Source: Ruegeria spongiae
GTDB lineage: Bacteria > Pseudomonadota > Alphaproteobacteria > Rhodobacterales > Rhodobacteraceae
NCBI RefSeq assembly: GCF_023502395.1
Contig: NZ_JAMFMB010000003.1
Coordinates: forward strand, 175,318 to 239,317
DNA: 64,000 nt
Direction: 5' to 3'
Below the pieces are notes generated by a model. It was given only the letters and a program-made list of their open reading frames with translations, was not told the DNA's origin and made no database searches. The translations under genes and the position numbers were made by a program. Shown in pieces: positions 18,085 to 26,898 of this stretch. The stretch's first letter is position 1. Each line of letters starts with the position of its first letter.

Positions 18085-19475
18085 GCCGGACGCTTTATGA
18101 CAAATTGGTGGACGCACACAAAGTCTGCGACCTGCCCGACGGTGACATGCTGATCTATGTCGATTTCCACATCATGAATGAATACACCAGCTCGCAGGCC
18201 TTTTCCGGGCTGGATCAGAAGGGGCTCTCCGTCTGGCGGCCCGAGGCTCATCTGTCGGTCGTCGATCACGTGAATGCCACGCGGCAGCGCGATCCGCATG
18301 ATGCGGCCTCGAAGCTGCTGATCGACAATCTGGAAGCCAATTGTGAAAAGCACAATATCGCCTTTTACGGCCTGGGTGACCGCCGCCAGGGGATCGAGCA
18401 TGTTGTTGTGCCTGAACAGGGGCTTGTCGCGCCGGGGATGTTGATCGCCTGCGGTGACAGCCACACCACCACCTATGGGGCCTTTGGAGCGCTTGGTTTT
18501 GGCATCGGCACGTCCGAGGTTGAACATGTGCTGGCGACGCAAACCCTGCGCTATAAGCGGCTGAAGACAATGCTGGTCAAAATCGATGGCGATCTTGCCC
18601 CCGGTGTGACCGCCAAGGACATCATCATGAAGGTCGTTCAGGTGGTCGGCGCGGGCGGTGCCAATGGCTATGCCGTCGAGTTTTCCGGCTCGGCCATCCG
18701 CGCGCAGGAAATGTCCGGTCGGATGACGATCTGCAACATGGCAGTCGAGTTGGGCGGACGGGCCGCCCTGATCGGGGCTGACCAAAAGGCGCTTGAGGCA
18801 ATCAAGGGGCGCGCGCATAGCGGCACACTGGATTTTGGCGGGCTGGAATGGAACTCGGATGCGGGCGCGGATTATGACACGGAGTTCGAGATTGACGCCG
18901 CCGACATTGCTCCGCTTGTCAGCTGGGGCACCAGCCCGGATCAGTCGGTTCCCGTCGACAGCTTGGTCCCCGCCGAGACCGAAGGGATGACGCCCAAGGC
19001 ACGCGAGGCGCTGAACAGGGCGCTGGACTACATGGACCTGAAGGCAGGTCAGGCGATGATCGATATCGAAATCGACAGCGCCTTTATCGGCTCGTGCACC
19101 AACAGCCGCATCGAGGATCTGCGCGCCGCTGCCGCAATCCTGAAAGGGAAAAAGGTCGCCGGATCGGTGAACGCCATCGTCGTTCCCGGCTCGACCTATA
19201 CCCGCCTGCAGGCCGAAGCTGAGGGGATCGACCGGGTGTTCAAGGAAGCGGGCTTTGACTGGCGCCCGGAAAGCGGCTGTTCGATGTGCCTTGCGATGAA
19301 TGACGATATCGCCATGGATGGCGAGCGGATCGCATCCTCCACCAACCGCAACTTCGAAGGTCGACAGGACCGCGGGGCGCGCACCCATCTGATGAGCCCG
19401 GAGATGGTGGCCGCCGCCGCCATCCATGGCCGTATCGCCGATGTTCGCGATTTTCTAAGCGAAGGAGCGGAATAA
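18081..19475 (+). CDS. LeuC-like hydro-lyase large subunit (aconitase superfamily)
   Basis: 464 residues, the length of bacterial isopropylmalate isomerase LeuC. The 4Fe-4S ligands are Cys339 (IGSCTNSR), Cys400 and Cys403 (SGCSMC). GDSHTTTYGAFGALGFGIGTSEVEHVLATQ is the aconitase-family signature. It dehydrates or isomerises a hydroxy-dicarboxylate together with the small subunit encoded next. The context (dehalogenase, TRAP transporter, LysR; no leuB or other leucine gene) suggests a catabolic hydratase, for example acting on a methylmalate- or citraconate-type acid, not leucine synthesis. It is coupled by ATGA to the hydrolase gene. Confidence 0.88.
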   Translation: MSRTLYDKLVDAHKVCDLPDGDMLIYVDFHIMNEYTSSQAFSGLDQKGLSVWRPEAHLSVVDHVNATRQRDPHDAASKLLIDNLEANCEKHNIAFYGLGDRRQGIEHVVVPEQGLVAPGMLIACGDSHTTTYGAFGALGFGIGTSEVEHVLATQTLRYKRLKTMLVKIDGDLAPGVTAKDIIMKVVQVVGAGGANGYAVEFSGSAIRAQEMSGRMTICNMAVELGGRAALIGADQKALEAIKGRAHSGTLDFGGLEWNSDAGADYDTEFEIDAADIAPLVSWGTSPDQSVPVDSLVPAETEGMTPKAREALNRALDYMDLKAGQAMIDIEIDSAFIGSCTNSRIEDLRAAAAILKGKKVAGSVNAIVVPGSTYTRLQAEAEGIDRVFKEAGFDWRPESGCSMCLAMNDDIAMDGERIASSTNRNFEGRQDRGARTHLMSPEMVAAAAIHGRIADVRDFLSEGAE

Positions 19476-19476
19476 G

Positions 19477-20082
19477 ATGCCAAAGATTGTCCACGGGCTG
19501 GCCGCCGCCTTGCCGCTGGCAAATGTCGATACCGATGTGATCATGCCCAAACGCTTTCTGATCACCATCACGTGCGAGGGGCTGGCAGAGGGCACCTTCG
19601 CCGATCTGCGCTTTCACGACGATGATACGCCGCGCACGGATTTCGTGCTTAACACACGCCCGTGGCACGGCGCCAGAATACTGGTCGTCGGCGATAATTT
19701 CGGATGCGGGTCCAGCCGGGAACACGCGGTCTGGGGGCTGGTTCAACTGGGCATTCAGGGCATCATAGGCACCAGCTTTGCCGGCATTTTCTATGACAAT
19801 GCGCGCAAGAACGGCCTGGCCCTGCCGATCGTCAGCCCCGAGGTGCGGGATCAGCTGATGCAGGCGGCGTCCCATGAGGATGGCGTTAGCTACACGATTG
19901 ATATCGAAAACCGGATTATCAGAACCGGCGAGACGGAACTGCCGTTTGACATGGACGACGCGACGCAGACCGCCCATCTTGAGGGGCGCGAAGACACCCT
20001 GAACTCGCTGGAGTTTGCGGACGCGAACCGCAACTATGAACGCGGACTGGACGATCAGCAACGTGTGCGCGTCATACAGTAG
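19477..20082 (+). CDS. LeuD-like hydro-lyase small subunit
   Basis: 201 residues. It has NVDTDVIMPKRFL, then GDNFGCGSSREHAVWGLVQLGIQGIIGTSFAGIFYDNARKNGLALP, the LeuD swivelling-domain signature. It completes the active site of the preceding large subunit and starts 2 bases after it. The segment following the N-terminal motif reads ITITCEGLAEGTFADLRF, where typical leucine-pathway LeuD proteins have a TRTGFG-like sequence. This substrate-side difference supports a non-isopropylmalate substrate but is not proof. Confidence 0.88.
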   Translation: MPKIVHGLAAALPLANVDTDVIMPKRFLITITCEGLAEGTFADLRFHDDDTPRTDFVLNTRPWHGARILVVGDNFGCGSSREHAVWGLVQLGIQGIIGTSFAGIFYDNARKNGLALPIVSPEVRDQLMQAASHEDGVSYTIDIENRIIRTGETELPFDMDDATQTAHLEGREDTLNSLEFADANRNYERGLDDQQRVRVIQ

Positions 20083-20097
20083 TTAGGACAGGTTGAC

Positions 20098-21009
20098 TTG
20101 GAACTTCGCCAACTACAGTGCTTTGTAGCGGTCGCCGAAGAGCTGCATTTTCGAAAGGCGGGCGAACGCCTCGGCATCAGCCAGCCTGCCTTGTCCGATC
20201 GTATTTCCGCGCTGGAACATGAGTTGGGTTTTGCCCTGTTCTTTCGGACAACCCGACAGGTCAGCCTAACGCAAGCGGGGTCCGAGTTCCTGCGCGACGC
20301 CAAGCGTATTCTAGCGGATATCGACAAATCCGTTTCCAAGGCCCGGCACGCAGCCGACAGCGAGCTGAAAACGTTGCGGGTCAGCGGCGTTGACGAGGCG
20401 ATCTCGATGCTGCTGCCACCCGCGCTGATGGAGTTCCGCAAACGGCAACCTTCGGTGCATGTGGAAATTCTTGAGATTTCATCTTCAGACTACCATACGC
20501 AAGAGCTTGCAAATCACCGCACTGACATTGCCTTTGTCCGCAAACCCCCTGAAGAAGGGTTTTTGAAAGCGGACCTTTTGTACCGGCAGGATGCTGTCGT
20601 GGTCTTGCCATCCGCATCCGAACTTGCGGGCCGGGCATCACTGTCAGCGGCGGATATCCGAGATCACCCAATTATCGGGTTTCCAAAACACGCCCGCCCG
20701 ATCCTTCACGACCTGCTCTGGAACAGCTATCGCGCCCATGGGTGGCAACCGGACATCGCCTGCGAAGTCATTGACAAGTCCACCATGTTGCAACTGGTGG
20801 CGCACGGGGTTGGCATTGGACTGGCACCTGCCTGGATCCGCGCCCTGGCACCTTCGCATTTGAGTTGCATCCCCTACCAAACGGACGGTCAGAGCATCGA
20901 ACTCTACGTCGCGCGACGGGCAGCGGGAAACTCGAAAATGGTGGATGAGTTCGTGGACGTGGTCAAAGACGTCTCGTCGGGCCTGCAGCCCGCCGGGGCA
21001 GGTAAGTGA
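20098..21009 (+). CDS. LysR-family transcriptional regulator
   Basis: 303 residues from a TTG start (MELRQLQCFVAVAEELHFRKAGERLGISQPALSDRISALE). AGGACAGG lies about 8 bases upstream and no better ATG is near. A standard LysR winged HTH is followed by a type-2 periplasmic-binding effector domain. It lies 15 bases after the leuD-like gene on the same strand, so it is probably co-transcribed and regulates the dehalogenase/TRAP divergon, perhaps through the GATCA repeats at 17.0-17.1 kb. Confidence 0.88.
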   Translation: MELRQLQCFVAVAEELHFRKAGERLGISQPALSDRISALEHELGFALFFRTTRQVSLTQAGSEFLRDAKRILADIDKSVSKARHAADSELKTLRVSGVDEAISMLLPPALMEFRKRQPSVHVEILEISSSDYHTQELANHRTDIAFVRKPPEEGFLKADLLYRQDAVVVLPSASELAGRASLSAADIRDHPIIGFPKHARPILHDLLWNSYRAHGWQPDIACEVIDKSTMLQLVAHGVGIGLAPAWIRALAPSHLSCIPYQTDGQSIELYVARRAAGNSKMVDEFVDVVKDVSSGLQPAGAGK

Positions 21010-21438
21010 CACGACCCCGATTGTGTTCCACAGAAGCATTCGTCGGCTAAAGCGGAACAATTCCGGGAACCTTGAAATAGCCCCAGTGCTCGCCTGAAGT
21101 GTGTATTTCGGAATACTACGCGATAAGGCGAAAGTGCTGTCGACGATCCGGCGAAGTTGGATCGTTGGTGAAGTTTGGCTTGGACCCCTCGTCCAGACAA
21201 TAACGGCAGTCATCTACGGGCTATGGTCGTTCGTGCGTACTGCAGCATAAGAAAAAAGGACTGAGAAATAACATTCTCTGCAATCAGTTCGATTGGCCGG
21301 TGGCAGCCGGAAGCAGCCATTCGAATTCTACCTGCCGATCGACAGCTGCGCGGACGACGAGCCGATTTGTGCCAAGATCACAGCTCAGGAAATCAAAAGC
21401 TGAGTCTTCGATTAATCGCCATGCAACAAGGGAGTTCA
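21010..21438. other. Intergenic gap, 429 bases, no intact gene
   Basis: No convincing gene on either strand. The segment near 21034 (GCATTCGTCGGCTAAAGCGG) resembles degenerate intergenic repeats common in this group of bacteria, as I recall. A short open reading at 21298-21402 ends PICAKITAQEIKS and could be the tail of a lost gene, but I cannot identify it. Confidence 0.4.
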
Positions 21439-21791
21439 ATGAACAAGATGTCTTTCAGGCTGATACCCAACCCAGGTAACATGGTGGCCTCGGATTTCAC
21501 CGATCCTGGCGCCTTCGCAAACAGTGATACGAACGAATCTGGTTCAAGTTTGCGAGCGACGACGAAACTACTCTAACGGGCGTCTGGGAATGCCCACCCT
21601 GTCGTGAAGAGATCGACGCCTATCCGGTATATGAAATGATGACTGTGATTTCCGGGTCTGTAACACTAGCCCATCCTGACGGAGACGCCGAGACCTTCAC
21701 GGCTGGTGATGCGTTTCTTATCAAAAAAGGGAGCAGGTTGATCTCGGGGATCACCGAGAATTTGCGGAAGTACTATATGATCGTCTCTTAA
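21439..21791 (+). pseudogene. Cupin-domain protein (DUF861/cupin_3-like), frameshifted
   Basis: The frame from ATG 21439 gives MNKMSFRLIPNPGNMVASDF and stops early at 21576. A second frame, joined near 21530, continues IWFKFASDDETTLTGVWECP, then EIDAYPVYEMMTVISGSVTLAHPDG and FTAGDAFLIKKG, and ends at a TAA at 21789-21791. The joined product is a complete cupin domain of about 117 residues with the usual GTWEC-type and GxxFxxxKG strands. Adding one A (GAATC to GAAATC) restores it. The start has GGAG 5-8 bases upstream. So this is a recently broken small cupin gene, or a sequencing error. Related proteins are often small sugar- or amine-linked cupins; the function is not assignable. Confidence 0.7.
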
Positions 21792-21960
21792 GAGGTTCGA
21801 ATTGCGAGGCGATCCCTGCGATCAAACCTACGACCAAAATGGGCTCATTGCTGCCGTCTATTCCGTTTCCTCATAGATGCATTCCACAAGATCGGTTTTG
21901 ATCGGCCACCTAGGCTCCTATGCTGGCGTGAACAGGGCGAGTGAACGCAAAGGGTTGAAT

Positions 21961-24144
21961 ATGGACCGCGCCGATATTGTCGATCAGAGGTTTCGCACGC
22001 GACTGGCCTCGGGCGATCTACCCAGGGGTAACCCGGCGCATGGGCCGCTTTCGGATACGCTGGCAGTGGCGATCTTTCGGGCGCAGTGCCTCAGCCGCAA
22101 TCTCGACCGTCGCTCGCGCAAGATGCAGGCCGAGGGGCAGGGGTATTATACCATCGGCTCATCGGGGCACGAGGGCATGGCTGCTGTCGCCGCCGCATTG
22201 CGGCCTGACGATATGGCGTTTCTGCATTACCGCGACGGCGCGTTTCAGTGCATGCGCAGTCAGCAGGTGCCTGGTGTCACACCCGCCTGGGGCATGCTGC
22301 TGAGCTTTGCCACCGCGATGGACGATCCGATCAGCGGTGGGAGGCACAAGGTCTTGGGATCGAAACCACTGCTGATCCCACCGCAGACATCAACCATCGC
22401 CAGCCATGTGCCCAAAGCAGTTGGGGCAGCCTATTCCATCGGCCTTGCCAAACGCCATCCGCCCGAACATCAGGTGCTGGCCCAAGACAGCCTTGTGATG
22501 TGTTCCTTCGGGGATGCCTCGGCCAACCATTCCACCGCTCAGGGCGCCTTCAACACCGCCGCCTGGACCGCTTATCAGTCGACCCCCCTGCCGCTGCTGT
22601 TTGTGTGCGAAGACAATGGCATCGGCATCTCGACCCGCACGCCGCGCGGCTGGGTGGCGGCGAATTTCGCGCAGCGCCCGGGGCTGAAATATTTTCATGC
22701 CAATGGGCTCGACCTCTATGACACCTACCGGGTCGCGCGCGAGGCCGTCGAACACACCCGCCACCAGCGCAAACCCGCCTTCCTGCATCTGTCTCTGGTG
22801 CGGCTCTACGGCCACGCGGGTTCGGACCTGCAACAGGCCTATCTGCCCAAACAGGTCTTTGAGGGCTGGGAGGCGGACGATCCCCTGCTGCACTCCGCCC
22901 GGCTGCTGATCCAGCGTGGCATCCTGAGTGCTGACGAGGTGCTGGATATCTACCAGCAAGCAGAAGATCAATGCACCCGCGTCGCAGCCGAGGTTGTCAC
23001 CCGGCCCCGCCTGCAAACCGCCGAGCAGGTGATGGCCTCGCTGATCCCGCCACCCCGCGCCTGCGCGCCCAGCAACGGAGCCGGTGAAACAGCACGGCAA
23101 ACGGCCTTCGGCTCGGATCACAAGCAGCTTGATGCGCCCCAGACCATGAACCGGCTGATCAACTGGGCGCTCACCGACCTGATGCTGGCGCATGATGAGA
23201 TCGTCATGATGGGCGAGGATGTGGGCACCAAGGGCGGCGTCTATGGCGTCACCCAGAAACTGGCCGAGCGGTTTGGACCGGACCGGATGATCGACACGTT
23301 GCTGGACGAACAATCCATCCTCGGGCTGGCCATCGGCATGGCACATAACGGTTTTGTCCCGATCCCCGAGATCCAGTTCCTCGCCTATCTTCATAATGCC
23401 GAGGACCAGCTGCGCGGCGAGGCGGCCACCCTGCCCTTCTTCTCGAACGGCCAGTTCACCAACCCGATGGTGATCCGCATCGCGGGGCTGGGGTACCAGA
23501 AGGGCTTTGGCGGCCATTTCCACAACGACAACTCGCTGGCGGTGCTGCGCGATATTCCGGGGTTGATCATCGCCTGCCCCTCGCGCGGGGATGAGGCCGC
23601 CATGATGATGCGCGAATGCGTGCGGCTGGCGCGCGAGGAACAGCGCGTCGTGGTGATGGTCGAACCCATCGCGCTTTATCCGATGCGCGATCTGATGGCC
23701 GAGAAAGACAGCGGCTGGATGGCGACCTATCCCAGCCCCGACCGCCGGATTGGCCTGGGCGAGGTCGGTGTTTCAGACGATGGCCCGCTGGCGATCCTGA
23801 CCTATGGCAATGGCCGCTATCTCAGCACTCAGGCCGCCAGCGACCTCGCGGATCAGGGCATCGAGACCCGCGTGATCGACCTGCGCTGGATCGCGCCCTT
23901 GCCGGTCGAGGGCATTCTTGCCGCGCTGGAGGGTGCCGAAAAAGTGCTGATCGTCGATGAATGCCGCAGCACCGGCAGCCTGTCCGAGGCGCTGATGGCG
24001 ATGCTGCAGGAACAGACCGCCCTGCCCCATGCCCGACTCGCCGCTTGTGACAGCTTCATCGCCACCGGCCCGGCCTATGCCGCCACCATGCCCTCGCGCG
24101 CCAGCATCTCGGAGGCCGCGCGCACCCTGTGGGCCGCGCCATGA
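21961..24144 (+). CDS. Fused alpha/beta E1 component of a 2-oxoacid dehydrogenase (thiamine diphosphate)
   Basis: 727 residues. The first half is an E1-alpha domain (GYYTIGSSGHEGM; thiamine-diphosphate motif GDASANH...CEDNGIGIS). A linker near 365-400 leads to an E1-beta domain (MNRLINWALTDLMLAHDEIVMMGEDVGTKGGVYGVTQ, LDEQSILGLAIGMA, PEIQFLAYLHNAEDQL). It decarboxylates a branched or aromatic 2-oxoacid. No E2 or E3 gene is adjacent. Instead the stop overlaps a FabD-like acyltransferase. AAGGG precedes ATG 21961; an ATG at 21877 would add 28 unlikely residues. Fused E1 proteins are known; the pairing with an acyltransferase suggests a biosynthetic acyl supply. Confidence 0.87.
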   Translation: MDRADIVDQRFRTRLASGDLPRGNPAHGPLSDTLAVAIFRAQCLSRNLDRRSRKMQAEGQGYYTIGSSGHEGMAAVAAALRPDDMAFLHYRDGAFQCMRSQQVPGVTPAWGMLLSFATAMDDPISGGRHKVLGSKPLLIPPQTSTIASHVPKAVGAAYSIGLAKRHPPEHQVLAQDSLVMCSFGDASANHSTAQGAFNTAAWTAYQSTPLPLLFVCEDNGIGISTRTPRGWVAANFAQRPGLKYFHANGLDLYDTYRVAREAVEHTRHQRKPAFLHLSLVRLYGHAGSDLQQAYLPKQVFEGWEADDPLLHSARLLIQRGILSADEVLDIYQQAEDQCTRVAAEVVTRPRLQTAEQVMASLIPPPRACAPSNGAGETARQTAFGSDHKQLDAPQTMNRLINWALTDLMLAHDEIVMMGEDVGTKGGVYGVTQKLAERFGPDRMIDTLLDEQSILGLAIGMAHNGFVPIPEIQFLAYLHNAEDQLRGEAATLPFFSNGQFTNPMVIRIAGLGYQKGFGGHFHNDNSLAVLRDIPGLIIACPSRGDEAAMMMRECVRLAREEQRVVVMVEPIALYPMRDLMAEKDSGWMATYPSPDRRIGLGEVGVSDDGPLAILTYGNGRYLSTQAASDLADQGIETRVIDLRWIAPLPVEGILAALEGAEKVLIVDECRSTGSLSEALMAMLQEQTALPHARLAACDSFIATGPAYAATMPSRASISEAARTLWAAP

Positions 24145-25172
24145 AACAGACTGCCATCGTCATCGCGCCGGGACGCGGCACCTATAACCGCGAGGAACTT
24201 GGCTATCTCACCCGCTACCACGGTAACAAATCCGCGCTGATCGACGCGTTCGATACCTACCGGCGTGCGCAAGGGCAGCCCCCGCTGTCGGAGTTGGACA
24301 CTGCCGCACGGTTTTCCGGCGCGGTGCATACACGCGGCGACAATGCCTCGGCCCTGATCCATGCCTGCGCCTATTGCGATTTCCTGTCCATCGACCGCGA
24401 CAAGTTCGAGATCCTCGGGGTGACCGGCAATTCGATGGGCTGGTACATCGCACTTACCTGCGCGGGCGCTCTGAACCCGATGAACGGGCTGCGCGTGGTC
24501 AACACGATGGGCACGCTGATGCAGGAGCAGATGATCGGCGGGCAGGTGATCTATCCCTTCATGGATAGCAACTGGCAGGTGATCCCCGGCGCGCGCGAAA
24601 AAACCCTCGCCAAAGTGTCCCAGATCGCCGCCCGCCCCGATCACGCGCTGGACCTGTCCATTGATCTGGGTGGTATGCTGGTACTGGCTGGCAACGCCGC
24701 TGGTCTCGCCGCCTTTGAAGTCGAAATACCGCAACTGCAGGACCGTTTCCCGATGCGCCTGCCCAACCATGCCGGATTTCACACCGCGCTGCAGGCCACG
24801 GTCGCGAAACTGGGTCAGAGCCAATTGGACCAATGCCTTTTTGACCAACCGCAGCTTCCCCTGATTGACGGGCGCGGCGCGATCTGGCGGCCCAAATCCA
24901 GCGACTTGGCCGCCCTGCGCGACTACACGCTGGATCACCAAGTGACCAAGACCTACGACTTCACCACCGCCATCCGCACCGCCGCGCGTGAGTTTATGCC
25001 GGACGTGTTTATTATTCTGGGCCCCGGCGCCACGCTTGGCGGGGCCGTGGCGCAAAGCCTGATCCTGTCGCACTGGCGCGGTTGGTTCGGCAAAGCGAGC
25101 GTCCAGACGTCGGAGCCCCCGCGCCTCCTCTCAATGGGCCGCGCGGACCAGCGGGACCTGATACTCGGATAA
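24141..25172 (+). CDS. FabD-like acyltransferase (ACP S-malonyltransferase family)
   Basis: 343 residues. The nucleophile elbow GVTGNSMGWY fits the GxSxG motif of malonyl-CoA:ACP transacylases, with NHAGFHT supplying the His region and LGPGATLGGAVAQ near the C-terminus. The N-terminus (MKQTAIVIAPGRGTYNREELGYL) is FabD-like but lacks the usual PGQG. The ATG overlaps the E1 stop (ATGA), so both are coupled. It is longer and more divergent than housekeeping FabD, so it probably transfers an unusual acyl group linked to the E1 product. Acyl specificity unknown. Confidence 0.75.
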   Translation: MKQTAIVIAPGRGTYNREELGYLTRYHGNKSALIDAFDTYRRAQGQPPLSELDTAARFSGAVHTRGDNASALIHACAYCDFLSIDRDKFEILGVTGNSMGWYIALTCAGALNPMNGLRVVNTMGTLMQEQMIGGQVIYPFMDSNWQVIPGAREKTLAKVSQIAARPDHALDLSIDLGGMLVLAGNAAGLAAFEVEIPQLQDRFPMRLPNHAGFHTALQATVAKLGQSQLDQCLFDQPQLPLIDGRGAIWRPKSSDLAALRDYTLDHQVTKTYDFTTAIRTAAREFMPDVFIILGPGATLGGAVAQSLILSHWRGWFGKASVQTSEPPRLLSMGRADQRDLILG

Positions 25173-25281
25173 CCGGGTCGCAAGGAATGTCGCCTTATTT
25201 CCCTTTGTGTTCTTCCCGAACGCAACCCAGTTGCAAAAAACCGGGTGTCAACCATACTCGGAATGTCACTAGGGGATATTT

Positions 25282-25668
25282 ATGACGCGAGAGGCAACCT
25301 GCTCGTGTGGCAACTTGAGAGTTCTTTGTACCGGGGAACCAGAATTGGTCTCTCTGTGCCACTGTATCGCCTGCCAAAAGCGTACGAGCGCCCCTTATGG
25401 CGTTGCAGCGTTCTTTCTGAAACAGCACGTCGAAGTCAGTGGTTCCTACAAGAACTATCGGCGCTCGTCGGATGCTGGCTACGACTTGGTTTTTCACTTT
25501 TGCGCCAGATGTGGTTCAACCGTCTTCTGGGAACCATTGCGCAAGCCTGACATGTTCGCAATTGGCGTTGGATCGTTCGGTGATCCGGGTTTCCCGAAGC
25601 CCCGCAAAGAAGTTCACACAGACTGCCGTCACGCTTGGGTCAAACCACTTGATCCTATGTCAACATAA
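25282..25668 (+). CDS. GFA-family (CENP-V/GFA domain) zinc protein
   Basis: 128 residues with the GFA zinc-binding pattern: CSCGNL near the N-terminus, CHCIACQKRTSAPYG, and FCARCGSTVFW. The family includes glutathione-dependent formaldehyde-activating enzyme, but most members have no proven function. AGGGG sits about 8 bases before the ATG. It stands alone between the acyltransferase and a convergent DUF1612-like gene. Confidence 0.88.
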   Translation: MTREATCSCGNLRVLCTGEPELVSLCHCIACQKRTSAPYGVAAFFLKQHVEVSGSYKNYRRSSDAGYDLVFHFCARCGSTVFWEPLRKPDMFAIGVGSFGDPGFPKPRKEVHTDCRHAWVKPLDPMST

Positions 25669-25737
25669 CGGCGGCAATACCCGCGTCGCTTGGGCTGCAC
25701 CTTTTGACTGGCAATAACGCTATGCTGCCAAAGCGCC

Positions 25738-26817
25738 TCACACCAGCGCCGCCCAGAACCGGTAGCGCTCCTGCCCGGTCACCTCGCGGATCAGACCCAA
25801 CTCATGGAACAGCGTCAGGTTGCGCCGGGCCGAGGGGCGCGAACAATCAGCCGCCTCGGCCGCCAGTTCCGCCGACAATATCGGATAACGCAACAGCGCC
25901 GCGATCAGCAGCGGCGGGGTACGGCCCGACAATCCAGCCGTAGCCTGAACCGCCTTGGTGCGCCAGGCCGCCAGTCGATCCAACTCCATCGCGGCGCGCA
26001 GTGCCCCGGCCTCGATCGCGGTCAGGAAGGTGACCAGCCGTGCCACCGCCGCATCCGAGCTCTGCGCCAGCTGGTGGCGGTCGAACCGGTGCCCCTCGGC
26101 CATGGGCAGGAACGGCGCCTCATCGCCCGCGCCCAGCAGTAGCGCCGCAACCGATGGCTCCAATATCTGCTCATACGGTGTCAGCGCCTGTTGCCGCCAG
26201 GCGGCAAAGCTCTGCGCAGCACGGGTCAGCAGATGGCCGGTTTCCGGCAGACCCTCGGCCCAGTCCTGCCCGGCCAGATCCAGTTCCGGCCCGATGGGGC
26301 GGTCTTCGTCGGGATGCGGGTCGCTTACTGAGACGCGGCCCAGAAAATCCCGCATTCCGTCCTGCGGCAGTGGCCCCGCCAACAACCGCCGCACCGCCCA
26401 ATCCGCGCGGCTCTGGTCGCGGGCCATGTCGTCGCTGCCCAGCCGGAAGGCGCGGTAGAGCGCGATCTGGTCGGAGCCCAGCCAGATACCTTCGGCCCGC
26501 AGCAACGCCGACACCGTCATCAACGCCAGACGCTCGCTCACGCCTGGTGCGGCATGCCGCAGCCGTTCGCCAAAGCGCGCTACCGCCTGCGCTGCGGCCA
26601 CAAGCAACGGATATTGCGCAGCCTCGGCCGCTTGCCAGGTACGCCCGTCCAACCCCACCTCGCGGGCGGCCACGGGCCAGGGCATCTCGCCGGGAGCCAT
26701 ATCCTCGGGAGGCTGCGGCAGGAACCACAGGTCCGCGTCCTCGATTGGCTCGGGATCGTAAATCGAACGCGGCGTGGCCTCTTCATCATCGTCAGGATTT
26801 TCAATACGGCGGCGCAT
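25738..26817 (-). CDS. DUF1612/helix-turn-helix-like protein
   Basis: 359 residues. The N-terminal two-thirds is helical and Ala/Leu-rich. The C-terminus (PPLLIAALLRYPILSAELAAEAADCSRPSARRNLTLFHELGLIREVTGQERYRFW) is a winged-HTH resembling that of rhizobial DUF1612 proteins. Those are often plasmid- or island-borne and related in layout to Fic-type regulators. No operon partner is visible. It may bind DNA, but its target is unknown. The adjacent intergenic region is rich in inverted repeats. Confidence 0.65.
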   Translation of the reverse strand: MRRRIENPDDDEEATPRSIYDPEPIEDADLWFLPQPPEDMAPGEMPWPVAAREVGLDGRTWQAAEAAQYPLLVAAAQAVARFGERLRHAAPGVSERLALMTVSALLRAEGIWLGSDQIALYRAFRLGSDDMARDQSRADWAVRRLLAGPLPQDGMRDFLGRVSVSDPHPDEDRPIGPELDLAGQDWAEGLPETGHLLTRAAQSFAAWRQQALTPYEQILEPSVAALLLGAGDEAPFLPMAEGHRFDRHQLAQSSDAAVARLVTFLTAIEAGALRAAMELDRLAAWRTKAVQATAGLSGRTPPLLIAALLRYPILSAELAAEAADCSRPSARRNLTLFHELGLIREVTGQERYRFWAALV

Positions 26818-26898
26818 GTAACGATCATAATCGTCAATCTTTGGTACAGCCAGTTTTTTGTCGCAGAACCGCGTGTACTTTGGCCATCTACTGGCTGG

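Noticed and set aside
17994..19427. 477-codon minus-strand open frame under the leuC-like gene
   Set aside because: Antisense shadow of a gene with intact Fe-S cluster motifs.
18081..20082. Calling the aconitase-like pair leucine-biosynthesis leuCD
   Set aside because: No leuA, leuB or other leucine gene is nearby, the operon contains a dehalogenase and a TRAP system, and the LeuD loop differs; the family name is kept but not the pathway.
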